Assembly: GCF_937898475.1 (NCBI RefSeq)
Contig: NZ_CALEJS010000012.1
Location: forward strand, 62,001-126,000
DNA length: 64,000 nucleotides
Reading direction: 5' to 3'
Source: an uncultured Chitinophaga sp.
Lineage (GTDB): Bacteria > Bacteroidota > Bacteroidia > Chitinophagales > Chitinophagaceae
Shown here: piece by piece, positions 52,434 through 60,859 of the stretch
How the letters are laid out: every line of letters starts with the position of its first letter
Numbering within the stretch: position 1 is the stretch's first letter
Notes under the pieces: generated by a model
The model's database searches: none
What the model saw: the letters and a program-made list of their open reading frames with translations, nothing else
What the model was told of the DNA's origin: nothing
Program-made: the position numbers and the translations under genes

Positions 52434-52716
52434 AGCAGTTGGTTTGCATACGTTTTAGGGCGATCATTGTCTCAGTTTGTGTAACGGGTATAGGATGTCC
52501 CTTACCAGTACTTGTGTTTGGTAATAGTTGTGACAGGCCTTTTCACCTTGTAGTCTTTAGATCGTCGAGTAAATTCGCTAGGGCCCAGGGGTGCTTATGT
52601 ATTGTCCATCCCCAATTTACAGAAATTATTTTTATTAAACACCCTCCTCCGGTATTATCTGCGTAGAAACACTGCTAACGAACTTAACAATGTGCCTTCT
52701 GCTGCGCTAAAAAGAA
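52434..52716. other. Divergent gap upstream of the histidine kinase
   Basis: No gene, repeat or hairpin with T-run was recognised in this stretch between the histidine kinase and the SDR promoter. A minus-strand promoter for the kinase is expected here but no TAnnTTTG could be placed. Confidence 0.4.
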
Positions 52717-52747
52717 TTTGCTTTTCTCTTAAATACCCATACCTTTG
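52717..52747 (+). promoter_or_regulatory. Full Bacteroidota-type promoter of the SDR gene
   Basis: TTTG (52717-52720), 19 bases, then TACCTTTG (52740-52747): both boxes match the consensus with standard spacing. Transcription would start near 52754, about 33 bases before the ATG. Confidence 0.8.
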
Positions 52748-52786
52748 TTCTGTAATAATTGCAATTACAGTTAAACCGGAACAACA

Positions 52787-53440
52787 ATGAAAGTTGCATT
52801 AATAGGCGCTTCCGGCTTTGTCGGTTCGCACATCCTTCATGAGTTATTAGAGCGTGGTCACCAGGTAACCGCTATCGTAAGGCATCCTGAAAAGATAAGC
52901 GCCCGGCATCCTAACCTCGTTGTTAAGAAAGGAGATGTATACCTGGAAGGTGAGGTTACTGAACTGGTGAAAGGGCAGGACGCTGTTATCAGTGCATTTA
53001 ATCCCGGATGGACCAATCCCAATATTTATGAAGATTTTCTTGCCGGTTCCCAAGCCATCCAGCAAGGTGTAAAGGCGGCAGGCGTAAGGCGGCTGATCAT
53101 AATAGGAGGGGCCGGTAGCCTGGAAGTTGCCCCCGGCGTACAGCTGATCGATACTCCCCAGTTCCCTGCAGAGTATAAGGCAGGCGCCTCAGGAGCACGC
53201 GATTACCTTAATATTATTAAGCAGGAAAAAGAGCTTGACTGGACTTTCATCAGCCCCGCTATTGAGATGCACCCCGGCACTTCCGGTGTACGCAAAGGGG
53301 CTTACCGCACAGCCCTGGACAACCCGGTATTTGATGAAAACGGCAGAAGTATTTTGTCTGTCGAAGACCTGGCATTGGTGACTGTTGATGAACTGGAGCA
53401 TGCCCAACATATCAGACAGCGTTTTACAGCCGCCTATTAA
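52787..53440 (+). CDS. NAD(P)H-binding atypical SDR (NmrA/YwnB-like)
   Basis: A 217-residue cytosolic protein with the Rossmann motif MKVALIGASGFVGSH (glycines 7, 10 and 13), then TAIVRHPEKI, VVKKGDVYLEGEV, DAVISAFNPG and RRLIIIGGAGSLEV. Belongs to the NAD(P)-binding, NmrA-like group of atypical short-chain dehydrogenases; members act as reductases or redox sensors. The Tyr-x3-Lys catalytic pair of classical SDRs is not evident. It has its own promoter and is followed after 64 bases by a sugar isomerase gene. Confidence 0.9.
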   Translation: MKVALIGASGFVGSHILHELLERGHQVTAIVRHPEKISARHPNLVVKKGDVYLEGEVTELVKGQDAVISAFNPGWTNPNIYEDFLAGSQAIQQGVKAAGVRRLIIIGGAGSLEVAPGVQLIDTPQFPAEYKAGASGARDYLNIIKQEKELDWTFISPAIEMHPGTSGVRKGAYRTALDNPVFDENGRSILSVEDLALVTVDELEHAQHIRQRFTAAY

Positions 53441-53504
53441 GGCAACTATGTTCTTTAAGCCATAACGCTTATATTAGCGCTATAACCATATAAACAGTCC
53501 ACTT

Positions 53505-54374
53505 ATGATGTTTAGGAAACTAGTGCTTGGCTGCGGCGTATTCATGGCTTTAATGAACAGCATGCCGCTCAGCGCTCAGACAGGACGCCCCCTGCTAAAG
53601 GAACACCCGGGCATAGTATCATACACCTACCGGAAATCATTTGCGAAAGATATGCCGGGTACGCTGGACCTGGTAAAGAAGAACGGGTTCACTGATATCG
53701 AGTTCTCCAACCTTTTTGGTCAGACGGCGAAGGATATCCGTGATATGATAGATGAAAGAGGGATCAAATGTTCTTCTTTCGGTGTAAGTTATGAAGACCT
53801 TACTACCAGGACCGATACGGTTGCCAGGAATGCCAGGACCCTGGGCGCCAAATTTGTAAGAGTGGCCGGGTTTCCGCACAGCAAAACCGGTCTTACGCTG
53901 GACGAAGCGAAGCATGCAGTAACGGAATTTAACCGGGTTGGCAGGATACTCAAAGATCAATACGGCCTTACCCTGATCTACCATAATCACGGATTTGAAT
54001 TCCAGCCCTACGGGAAAGGCACCCTTTTCGATTATATCGTACAAAACACAGACCCCAGGTACGTAAGCCTGGAGATGGACATCCTCTGGGTACATTTCCC
54101 CGGGCAGGATCCGGTAGCTTTACTGAAAAAATATGGCGACCGATTCAGGGCCATGCACGTAAAAGATCTGAAAAAAGGCGTTAAAGGCGACCTTTCCGGC
54201 GGCACTTCTCCTGAGAATGATGTAACGCTGGGTACTGGCCAGATCAATATTCCCGCAGTGCTGAAGGCAGCAAAGCGTTCTGCTATCCAGCATTTCTATA
54301 TTGAAGATGAGAGCAGCAACGTAGAAACACAGGTGCCGCAAAGCGTTCAATACCTGTTAGGCCTTAAAGAGTAG
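53505..54374 (+). CDS. Sugar phosphate isomerase/epimerase-like TIM barrel, exported
   Basis: A 289-residue protein of the xylose isomerase-like TIM-barrel family (AP endonuclease 2 superfamily). N-terminal signal (LVLGCGVFMALMNSMPLSAQ), then GIVSYTYRKSFAKDM, NGFTDIEFSNLFGQ, FVRVAGFPHS, LTLIYHNHGFEFQP (His-rich metal site), VSLEMDILWVHFPGQDPVALLKKYGDR and AMHVKDLKKG, with Glu/Asp/His metal ligands in place. Secreted members of this family are common in Bacteroidota, their substrates unclear. The last 28 bases overlap the convergent HlyD gene. Confidence 0.88.
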   Translation: MMFRKLVLGCGVFMALMNSMPLSAQTGRPLLKEHPGIVSYTYRKSFAKDMPGTLDLVKKNGFTDIEFSNLFGQTAKDIRDMIDERGIKCSSFGVSYEDLTTRTDTVARNARTLGAKFVRVAGFPHSKTGLTLDEAKHAVTEFNRVGRILKDQYGLTLIYHNHGFEFQPYGKGTLFDYIVQNTDPRYVSLEMDILWVHFPGQDPVALLKKYGDRFRAMHVKDLKKGVKGDLSGGTSPENDVTLGTGQINIPAVLKAAKRSAIQHFYIEDESSNVETQVPQSVQYLLGLKE

Positions 54375-55624
54375 AACAGCCTTGCCAGGATGCTCATATC
54401 ATTGGTGAGCACTTCCGCTGTTCCGGGCATTTGTGGTTGCGAAGGTATCTGCCTGTTGGCTGTGGTTAACAGGCCATTTTCCAGCCTGATATCCATTGCG
54501 TAGGCAGTATCCAGCGCTACGGCGGATACACCGCTGATACTTCCCCTTATCATGCCGAATTCCCGGAAAGGATAGGCGGAAAGTTTGATCAGCACTTTTT
54601 GTCCGGGTTTTACCTTGCCGGCGCCATCTACCGGCAAGGTAGCCCTGGCCACATAATGTTGTACAGGGGGCGCCACCATCAGCACCGCTTCTCCGCTGGA
54701 AATAAACTGGTGCGCTTTCCAGAACTTAAAGAAGCTTACCTTACCGGCTACCGGACTTTTTACCAGGTATTGTTGTTCCCATATCTCCAATTGACCCTGC
54801 AGCTGTTTTACCTGCTCCCTTATTTTCTGCTGCAGATCATTTTCCTGCTGTAGTGACTGTTGCTGCAGGTCTGTTATGTTTTTCAGGTATTCCGTTTGCT
54901 GTAGTTTGTTCTGTAGCAGGTTGGCCTTTATGGCATCTGCATTCATCTGCTTACTGAGCAGCTCTCTTTTACTGTTGTCAAATTCCAGCGGGGCAATCAC
55001 CTTTTCTTTTGCAAGCATGGAGTCTATGCGGTAACGTTTCTGTTCCAGCTGGAGTTGTTGCTGTAATAACTGGTCTTTTCGTTGCAGCTCTTCATCCAGC
55101 TGGTGCTGATAGGTGAGCTGGGATTGTAATTGTCCTACTTTCCGGGCCGTAAAATGTTTATCTGAAAAGAACAGGTATTGGTTCACCGCCTGGTACAGGG
55201 CCGCATAACCCGCTTGTAGGGGGCCCAGTTGTAAGGGTTGCGCAAAGTTGAAATCCCGCAGGGCGCTGCGTAAATAAAGGGCCGTATCCAGCCGCTTTAG
55301 TAACTGCTGCAATTGCAGCACATCCGGGTAATGGGCGGCATTTTCCAGGAGGTAAATAGGCTCGTTCTCGCTAACCGCCTGGTTGTTCTGCACAAATATC
55401 TCCCGTATTTTGCCTCCTGCCTGGGCTACTATCTTCACCGGCGGATTGGAGGAGGTAATATTTACGTGTGTAACGATCACGTCGGGAAAGCGGATGAAAT
55501 ACGCCCCGGCAAAAAGCAATGCTACAATAACAAATAAAAGGGTGGTACCCCTGCGCACCAGCCAGTGCGGCATTTTACTCATAATATCCTGTACATCTTC
55601 ATGATGATGTTGGTACTGCGGCAT
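54347..55624 (-). CDS. HlyD-family periplasmic adaptor (lanthipeptide-linked exporter)
   Basis: A 425-residue membrane fusion protein joining an inner-membrane ABC exporter to an outer-membrane channel. One membrane helix (about 27-47, LLFVIVALLFAGAYFIRFP), a lipoyl half (about 65-90, KIREIFVQNNQAVSENEPIYLLE), a long Gln/Leu-rich coiled-coil hairpin (about 100-280), the second lipoyl half (LVKSPVAGKVSFFKFWKAHQFISSGEAVLMVAP) and a beta-barrel (ARATLPVDGAGKVKPGQKVLIKLSAYPF). Starts 12 bases after the C39 transporter gene on the same strand, so both form an operon exporting the nearby peptide. The outer-membrane TolC-like partner is not in the window. Confidence 0.93.
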   Translation of the reverse strand: MPQYQHHHEDVQDIMSKMPHWLVRRGTTLLFVIVALLFAGAYFIRFPDVIVTHVNITSSNPPVKIVAQAGGKIREIFVQNNQAVSENEPIYLLENAAHYPDVLQLQQLLKRLDTALYLRSALRDFNFAQPLQLGPLQAGYAALYQAVNQYLFFSDKHFTARKVGQLQSQLTYQHQLDEELQRKDQLLQQQLQLEQKRYRIDSMLAKEKVIAPLEFDNSKRELLSKQMNADAIKANLLQNKLQQTEYLKNITDLQQQSLQQENDLQQKIREQVKQLQGQLEIWEQQYLVKSPVAGKVSFFKFWKAHQFISSGEAVLMVAPPVQHYVARATLPVDGAGKVKPGQKVLIKLSAYPFREFGMIRGSISGVSAVALDTAYAMDIRLENGLLTTANRQIPSQPQMPGTAEVLTNDMSILARLFYSLRPNRY

Positions 55625-55636
55625 AATGGTAAAGTT

Positions 55637-57850
55637 TTAGTCTCCCAGTTCCAGCTGGTTTTTCACCAGCTCATAATATCTTCCTTTTAGTTTGGTAAGG
55701 GTCTGGTGGTTGCCCACTTCAGCAATGCGGCCCTGTTCCAGCACAATGATCTGGTCTGCATGTTTTACGGTACTGAGCCGGTGGGCGATCACCACCACTG
55801 TTTTGCCATGGTAAAACTGTTGCAGGTTTTCCATGATGATCTTTTCATTGTTCGCATCCAGTGCGCTGGTAGCTTCGTCAAAAAAGAGATAACGCGGGTT
55901 TTTATATACGGCCCTGGCAATGAGCAGGCGTTGTTTCTGCCCGGTGCTGATACCGTTGCCTGTGTTGCCTGTTTTGGTGTTATAGCCCAGTGGAAGTTGC
56001 TGTATGAAGCTTTCAATATTGGCCACTTTCACCGCATGCTGCAGCTTGCGCTCATTGATCCTTTCATCTCCAACGGCGATATTGCCGGCAATGGTATCAG
56101 AAAAAATAAATCCTTCCTGCATCACCACTCCGCATTGATTGCGCCACCATTTGGGAGAAAGCCTTTGTAATTCCGTGTTGCCGATCAGCAGCCTGCCGCC
56201 CGTAGGTTCATAGAACCGTAGTAAGAGCTTCAGCAGGGTGGTTTTGCCGCTGCCGCTGCTGCCTACGATAGCGGTTACTTTACCTTCCGGGATGGTAAGG
56301 CTTACATCTTTGAGCACAAAGGGACTGTCTGGTCCTGCATACTGGAAAGACAGTTTATCCAGGCGGATGTCTCCGGCCTGCAGGGGAGATGACAGCGGGC
56401 CGGGCGCATAGCTGCCGGCTGTTTGCGCCGGTTCTTCATTGTCACGATTGTGGATCTCGCCCAGCCGTTCCAGGCTTATCTTCGCATCCTGTGCAGAGCG
56501 GAAGAAGGTGAGCAGCTGTTCTACGGGACTGTTCATCTGGCCGATGATATAACTTACACCCAGCAGCATGCCCAGCGTCATATTTCCGTTGATCACCTCT
56601 TTTGCGGCTATATAGGAGATGAGAATATTTTTCAGCTGTGTAAAGAACAGGTTGCCGGTTTGCTGGTATTGTTCCAGGCCAAGGTGGCTGATGTTTAGTT
56701 TAAACAGCTTTGCCTGTATACGCTCCCATTCCCAGCGTTTAGCGGTTTCGCAGTTATTCAGTTTGATCTCCTGCATGCCCGTGATGAGCTCATACAGGCT
56801 GTTCTGGTTATTGCTCAGCTGCTGGAAGCGTTTGTAATCCAGCTCCTTTCGCTTCTTCAAAAAGAAAAGGATCCATAATACGGAACAGGCGCTGCCAAGC
56901 AGGAAAATAAACAGGATCTTCAGGCTGTAGATGCCCAATACTACAGAGAATACCAACAGGCTTACAAATGAGAACAGCGTGTGCAGCGTTTGCGTGGTAA
57001 GGAATTGTTCTATCCTGCCATGATCATTGATCCGCTGGGTAATATCGCCTATCATCTTCGCATCGAAGAACCGGATGGGCAGCTGCATGAGCTTTGAAAG
57101 AAAGTCGGAGATAATAGACATATTGATACGGCTGTTCATATGCAGCAGTATCCAGCTACGGATCATTTCCACCGCGGTGCTGCCGATAAACAAAACCAGT
57201 TGTGACACCAGCACTAACTGTATAAATCCGGTGTTCTGGTAATTCACGCCGTAGTCCACCAGGCTTTGTGTAAGAAATGGCAACACTAATGCAAGCAGGC
57301 TACCCAGCAACATGCCCAATACCAGCTGCCCGATATATTTATGATAGGGCCGCAGGTACTGGAAGAGGAACCGGAAACCACCTGCTGCGGCAGCTTCATC
57401 CTCCTGCTGGTAGAACATAGGTGTGGGTTCCAGCATTAATACAATACCCTGTCCGTTATTTTTACCGGCCCAGCTTCGTAAGAAAGAGGCCTTGTCTACC
57501 TTTACCAAACCGTGGCCCGGGTCGGCAATCAGCAGTTTATCATTAGCGCGGCTGCTGTCATAGTTCTGAGGGGGCACTACAACAAAATGTTCCTGGTTCC
57601 AGTGAATAATACAGGGGAGCGCAACTTCTTTGTCCAGCTGTTCAAAACTCACCGCCGCAGCCAGTGTTCTGAACCCTATTTTTTCAGCAGCTTCGCTGAT
57701 ACCCGACAGCGAGATACCTTCCCGGGTCATGTGGCTCATCTGCCTTAGACTATCCAGTGAATAATTGCGGCCATAATGTTTGGCGATCATCCGCAGGCAG
57801 GTGGGGCCGCAATCCATGCTGTCTAATTGTTTGTATATGGGGAAACGCAT
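55637..57850 (-). CDS. Peptidase-C39 ABC transporter (lanthipeptide-linked)
   Basis: A 737-residue bacteriocin-processing exporter. C39 peptidase domain (about 1-135) with Cys14 in DSMDCGPTCLRMI, His88 in NQEHFVVV and Asp110 in IADPGHG, the complete catalytic triad that cleaves after double-glycine leaders. Six membrane helices (about 165-450) with WILLHMNSRINMSIISDFLSKLMQLP, then the ATPase: SSGSGKTTLLKLLLRFYEPTG, signature GNGISTGQKQRLLIARA, LFFDEATSALDANNE. Divergent from the lanthipeptide precursor and LanC genes, which it should serve by removing the leader at the GG site during export. Full family length, no damage seen. Confidence 0.95.
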   Translation of the reverse strand: MRFPIYKQLDSMDCGPTCLRMIAKHYGRNYSLDSLRQMSHMTREGISLSGISEAAEKIGFRTLAAAVSFEQLDKEVALPCIIHWNQEHFVVVPPQNYDSSRANDKLLIADPGHGLVKVDKASFLRSWAGKNNGQGIVLMLEPTPMFYQQEDEAAAAGGFRFLFQYLRPYHKYIGQLVLGMLLGSLLALVLPFLTQSLVDYGVNYQNTGFIQLVLVSQLVLFIGSTAVEMIRSWILLHMNSRINMSIISDFLSKLMQLPIRFFDAKMIGDITQRINDHGRIEQFLTTQTLHTLFSFVSLLVFSVVLGIYSLKILFIFLLGSACSVLWILFFLKKRKELDYKRFQQLSNNQNSLYELITGMQEIKLNNCETAKRWEWERIQAKLFKLNISHLGLEQYQQTGNLFFTQLKNILISYIAAKEVINGNMTLGMLLGVSYIIGQMNSPVEQLLTFFRSAQDAKISLERLGEIHNRDNEEPAQTAGSYAPGPLSSPLQAGDIRLDKLSFQYAGPDSPFVLKDVSLTIPEGKVTAIVGSSGSGKTTLLKLLLRFYEPTGGRLLIGNTELQRLSPKWWRNQCGVVMQEGFIFSDTIAGNIAVGDERINERKLQHAVKVANIESFIQQLPLGYNTKTGNTGNGISTGQKQRLLIARAVYKNPRYLFFDEATSALDANNEKIIMENLQQFYHGKTVVVIAHRLSTVKHADQIIVLEQGRIAEVGNHQTLTKLKGRYYELVKNQLELGD

Positions 57851-57897
57851 AAATAAAAGATCAACCGCGAATGTAGCATGGACGCTGCTTCTGCCAC

Positions 57898-57977
57898 CTC
57901 ACCGGAAAAGGTGATTTTTCGCGGAAGCGGAAAAAAAAATTTACAGACAGGTTTAAAAAATCACCTTTTCCGGTGAG
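57898..57977. promoter_or_regulatory. Perfect 22-bp inverted repeat with two nested dyads
   Basis: The arm at 57898-57919 is the exact reverse complement of that at 57956-57977, with 36 bases between. Each arm holds its own dyad: TCACCGGAAAAGGTGA (57899-57914) and TCACCTTTTCCGGTGA (57961-57976), both TCACC-N6-GGTGA, centres 62 bp apart (about six helical turns). It sits in the divergent promoter between the exporter and precursor genes, right site just upstream of the precursor's -7 box. Best read as a double operator for cooperative or looping control. The A/T tracts face the loop, so it does not look like a terminator. Confidence 0.7.
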
Positions 57978-57999
57978 ATGGATGCCTATGTGCCGGGTA

Positions 58000-58007
58000 T
58001 ACCTTTG
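58000..58007 (+). promoter_or_regulatory. Putative -7 box of the lanthipeptide gene
   Basis: TACCTTTG matches TAnnTTTG exactly and would start transcription near 58014, 70 bases before the precursor ATG. No TTTG stands at -33; the right dyad of the inverted repeat ends 23 bases upstream, at the place where an activator could substitute for the missing box. Confidence 0.55.
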
Positions 58008-58083
58008 TCATGTCAATTTGATTTTTTAACCACCAACGCAAAAGTTTTTACTGCTTTTTAAGATTACAAAAGCAGTCATTAGC

Positions 58084-58256
58084 ATGAAAAAGCAAAGCCC
58101 CAAAAAGTTAACCCTCGGAAAGATTAAAGTTGCCAGCCTGAGTAAAGCGACCAGCAAATGGTGAAAGGCGGTTTACCTATCGATTTCACGAAAAGAAGCG
58201 TATGTGCCGATGCCTGTTGTGCGAGTGATATCAACGCCCAGTGCCGCACGCTGTAA
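58084..58256 (+). pseudogene. Class I lanthipeptide precursor, leader and core in different frames
   Basis: Leader frame: MKKQSPKKLTLGKIKVASLS then KATSKW and TGA at 58162 (26 residues); LTLGKIKVASLS is the Bacteroidota class I lanthipeptide leader motif. The core lies one frame over, with its own ATG at 58158: MVKGG, then LPIDFTKRSVCADACCASD and INAQCRTL (stop TAA at 58254). After GG the core has four Cys and four Ser/Thr. The two frames overlap as ATGGTGA. One extra A in AAA (58156-58158) would fuse them into a normal 57-residue precursor (leader...KATSKMVKGG-core). So this is a one-base deletion, a sequencing error or, less likely, a split precursor with coupled translation. Followed by a terminator hairpin and LanC. 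Confidence 0.8.
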
Positions 58257-58274
58257 GGAAACACAGCGAGCCAG

Positions 58275-58310
58275 GCAAAACACACTTCATGTATTTGAAG
58301 TGTGTTTTGC
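58275..58310 (+). terminator. Strong hairpin between precursor and LanC genes
   Basis: A perfect 15-bp stem: GCAAAACACACTTCA (58275-58289) pairs with TGAAGTGTGTTTTGC (58296-58310) around six bases. The 3' arm holds TTTT but no T-run follows, so it could be a partial terminator or attenuator keeping LanC expression below that of the precursor. Confidence 0.7.
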
Positions 58311-58337
58311 ATTTCGTAACAATTGAACATCCTGTTT

Positions 58338-59540
58338 ATGTCTTATTCATTACCCATTAATAAGAAGCTGGAGGAGATCAACAGCACACTGAATTATTTT
58401 ATGAGCCGGGAAAAAGACCCGGGCCTGTTAAGCGGTTACAGCGGCTGCGCCCTGTTCTATGCCTACTATTACCGCCTAAGTGGAAAGCAGCAGCACCTCC
58501 GCCGCTTGCAACAGGTATTACAAAAGATGACACACGCACTGTCGGAGCAGGCGCTGACAGCTTCTCATTGCAGCGGTGTGGCAGGTATTGCCTGGTGCCT
58601 GCAGCATTTAACTAACGAGGGTTTTATTGAACAGGGGGAAATAGATGATGCCTTTGGAGAAACTGACGAGATCTTGCTACAGTACCTGCAGGGAGAACTG
58701 GAACAGCAGCATTACGATTTCCTGCACCAGGGCCTGGGGGCGGCATTATACTTCCTGGATAGGCCCATGAACGCGGCTGTAATGGCTGCACTGGAAGCAT
58801 TGGTTACAGCGCTGGAAAAGGCGGCCATTGTGCTGGAGACCGGTGTGAGCTGGAAAGACCAGTTTGTGAGGAAAGATAATACGGAAGATCATTATAACCT
58901 GGGCCTGGCCCATGGCGTGCCCGCTATCCTCGCGGTGCTGGGTATGCTGTATGAAAAAAGGATCTTCGCGGAAAGGGCCCTTCCATTGCTCCAAAAGGGC
59001 ATGCAATGGCTGCTGTCTACCAGGAACGAACCCGCAGCTAATGCTAATTCCTGGTTCCCTACCATGGTTACACGTAACAATGTCGCCATCGGCAGCCCTC
59101 AAAGCCGCTTAGGCTGGTGTTATGGAGACCTGGGTATTGCCATTACCCTCTGGAATACCGGTGTGAGGCTGGAGAAAGCAGCCTGGAAGAAAGAGGCGGT
59201 AGATATCCTGGCCTATACACTATCGCAGCGGGACAGCCAGAACGGTTTGGTCAGAGACGCGGGGCTGTGCCACGGCAGCATGGGTATTGCACATATTTAC
59301 CGGCGGGTTTACACTGCCAGCGGGGATGATCGTTTACAGGAAGGGGCAGATAGATGGCTGGACCAGACCTTTGAGCTGGGCGCCTGGAAGGATGGTCCGG
59401 CGGGGTTTAAGGCACACACCCTGAACGGTTATATCAACACTTTTAACCTGCTGGAAGGCGTCACCGGGATCGGGCTGGCGCTGATGGCTGCGCTTGATGA
59501 GAAGGCCGCCGCATGGGACAGGTGCCTGCTGCTTTCCTGA
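58338..59540 (+). CDS. Lanthionine synthetase C-like cyclase (LanC)
   Basis: A 400-residue cytosolic protein that in class I lanthipeptide pathways adds Cys thiols to dehydrated Ser/Thr, closing the (methyl)lanthionine rings. The zinc ligands are all visible: Cys261 in GWCYGDLGIA, Cys311 and His312 in GLCHGSMGIAH; the catalytic His192 stands in NLGLAHGVPA. The GxxG repeats of the alpha/alpha toroid are present (LLSGYSGCALF, HCSGVAGIAW, QGLGAALYFL, EGVTGIGLALM). Start taken at the ATG (MSYSLPINKKLEEI) 28 bases after the hairpin. It follows the split precursor; no LanB dehydratase, its obligate partner, is found in the window. Confidence 0.93.
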   Translation: MSYSLPINKKLEEINSTLNYFMSREKDPGLLSGYSGCALFYAYYYRLSGKQQHLRRLQQVLQKMTHALSEQALTASHCSGVAGIAWCLQHLTNEGFIEQGEIDDAFGETDEILLQYLQGELEQQHYDFLHQGLGAALYFLDRPMNAAVMAALEALVTALEKAAIVLETGVSWKDQFVRKDNTEDHYNLGLAHGVPAILAVLGMLYEKRIFAERALPLLQKGMQWLLSTRNEPAANANSWFPTMVTRNNVAIGSPQSRLGWCYGDLGIAITLWNTGVRLEKAAWKKEAVDILAYTLSQRDSQNGLVRDAGLCHGSMGIAHIYRRVYTASGDDRLQEGADRWLDQTFELGAWKDGPAGFKAHTLNGYINTFNLLEGVTGIGLALMAALDEKAAAWDRCLLLS

Positions 59541-59592
59541 GCGGTTGCGGGAATGGGACCTTATTTGTAGATTTGAAACAGACAATACTATT

Positions 59593-60219
59593 ATGATCCG
59601 AGTATTTATTACTGACGACCACCCCCTCGTCCTCGAAGGTTTGCGATCCCTGCTTAGCAATGAAAAAGAAATTGAACTGGCCGGGTATGCCACAAATGGG
59701 CAATCCTGTATTGATTTTTTTGCCGGTAATACGGCAGATGTGGTGCTGATGGATATCGGTCTGCCCGATATAAATGGCATTGAGCTTTGTGAAGCCATCA
59801 AAACCAAACATCCCGGGGTAATGGTGCTCGCGCTCAGCTCTTACAATGAAGGCCACTACATCAATGCCATGATGGAGAAAGGCGCCAGCGGTTATGTGAT
59901 CAAAAATGCAGACAAGGAAGAGCTGTTGCAGGCCATCTACGAAGTGAACAAGGGCAGAACATACCTTTGCTTTGAGGCCGGGCATGCAGCAAGAAAGGAA
60001 AGCAGCAGCGCAAAAAAACTGTTGCCGCCCTTAACGCGCAGAGAAAAAGAGGTGCTGCAGCTGATAGCGGAAGGATATACCAACCCCGAGATAGCGGAGA
60101 AGCTATTTGTCAGTTCCGCTACCGTAGATACCCATCGGAAAAGCCTCCTGGCTAAGCTGGATGTGAAGAATACCGCCCTGCTTATCCGCTTTGCGATGGA
60201 GCATAAGCTGGTGAAGTAG
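59593..60219 (+). CDS. NarL/FixJ-type response regulator
   Basis: A 208-residue two-component regulator. Receiver domain 1-118 with D8/D9 (FITDDHPLVLEGL), phosphoacceptor D54 in VVLMDIGLPDINGIEL, Ser in LALSSYNE and Lys in GYVIKNADKEE; LuxR-type helix-turn-helix about 143-205 (LTRREKEVLQLIAEGYTNPEIAEKLFVSSATVDTHRKSLLAKL). The start ATG is chosen since it gives the normal receiver N-terminus. No histidine kinase is adjacent. It begins 52 bases after LanC on the same strand, so co-transcription and control of the peptide genes are possible but unproven. Confidence 0.93.
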   Translation: MIRVFITDDHPLVLEGLRSLLSNEKEIELAGYATNGQSCIDFFAGNTADVVLMDIGLPDINGIELCEAIKTKHPGVMVLALSSYNEGHYINAMMEKGASGYVIKNADKEELLQAIYEVNKGRTYLCFEAGHAARKESSSAKKLLPPLTRREKEVLQLIAEGYTNPEIAEKLFVSSATVDTHRKSLLAKLDVKNTALLIRFAMEHKLVK

Positions 60220-60220
60220 C

Positions 60221-60859
60221 TCAGAATTTTACTTCCTCTACGTTTAACGCCAGTCCTTTTTTATCAGTGGCTACATGACAGGCATAATCCCTGAAAGCAG
60301 TGATCTCCTGCAGGTGCCAGTTGCGGCCCTCCAGCATTACGGATTTTTTATCGGCTACTTCCAGCGCGGTAAGCGCGGTGCTTAACCCGCTGCCGTCTGC
60401 TTTAAGAACAGCTTCCTTGCAGGTCCAGAAGCGGTAAAAGGTCTGCAGGGGATTGGCGGCGGTTTTAATAATATTCCATTCGCGGTCGGAAAATTGTCCC
60501 TTGAAATCATCCAGCTCAATAGGCCTGATCAGTTCCACATCGATACCTACACGGGCCTGCGGACTTACCACACAGGCTACCATCCGGCCCGCATGCGAAA
60601 TATTGAAGTCAATACCTCCTTCCAGGTAGGGCCTTCCAAAACCACTGTAACGCAGATCAAGCAGGGAGGCGTTGCTGCCATGCGCTTTGAGAGCGGTCAA
60701 TAACAAGTGTTTGCCCAGCAGGGAGGCATGGGCATCTTCCCATCTTCTGAACTGACCTATTTTCTTTTGCATATATGCAGGCAATCGTTGCAGCAAAGCC
60801 TCGAAAGTGGCGGAGGCTAAGGGCATAGGATAAGTGGCGTAATAGATCGTCCCGGTCAT
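60221..60859 (-). CDS. 4'-phosphopantetheinyl transferase, Sfp type
   Basis: A 212-residue enzyme moving phosphopantetheine from CoA to a carrier-protein serine. The start is the first ATG in frame (MTGTIYYATYPMPL); a longer TTG-initiated form would begin within a -7-like box (AACTTTG on the minus strand, 60908-60914). Motifs: DFNISHAGRMVACVV, VGIDVELI (D107 and E109, magnesium ligands) and FWTCKEAVLKADGSGLS (Lys148, Glu149). Sfp-type enzymes usually serve polyketide or nonribosomal peptide synthases; none is in the window. Convergent with the response regulator, one base apart. Confidence 0.92.
   Translation of the reverse strand: MTGTIYYATYPMPLASATFEALLQRLPAYMQKKIGQFRRWEDAHASLLGKHLLLTALKAHGSNASLLDLRYSGFGRPYLEGGIDFNISHAGRMVACVVSPQARVGIDVELIRPIELDDFKGQFSDREWNIIKTAANPLQTFYRFWTCKEAVLKADGSGLSTALTALEVADKKSVMLEGRNWHLQEITAFRDYACHVATDKKGLALNVEEVKF

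Noticed and set aside
57898..57977. Terminator or MITE-like element
   Set aside because: The A/T tracts face the loop rather than the outer end of the stem, and no target-site duplication flanks the repeat.
58338..60219. LanC plus response regulator as a quorum-sensing lantibiotic circuit like nisin
   Set aside because: No histidine kinase or immunity (LanFEG/LanI) genes are present, so autoinduction cannot be supported.
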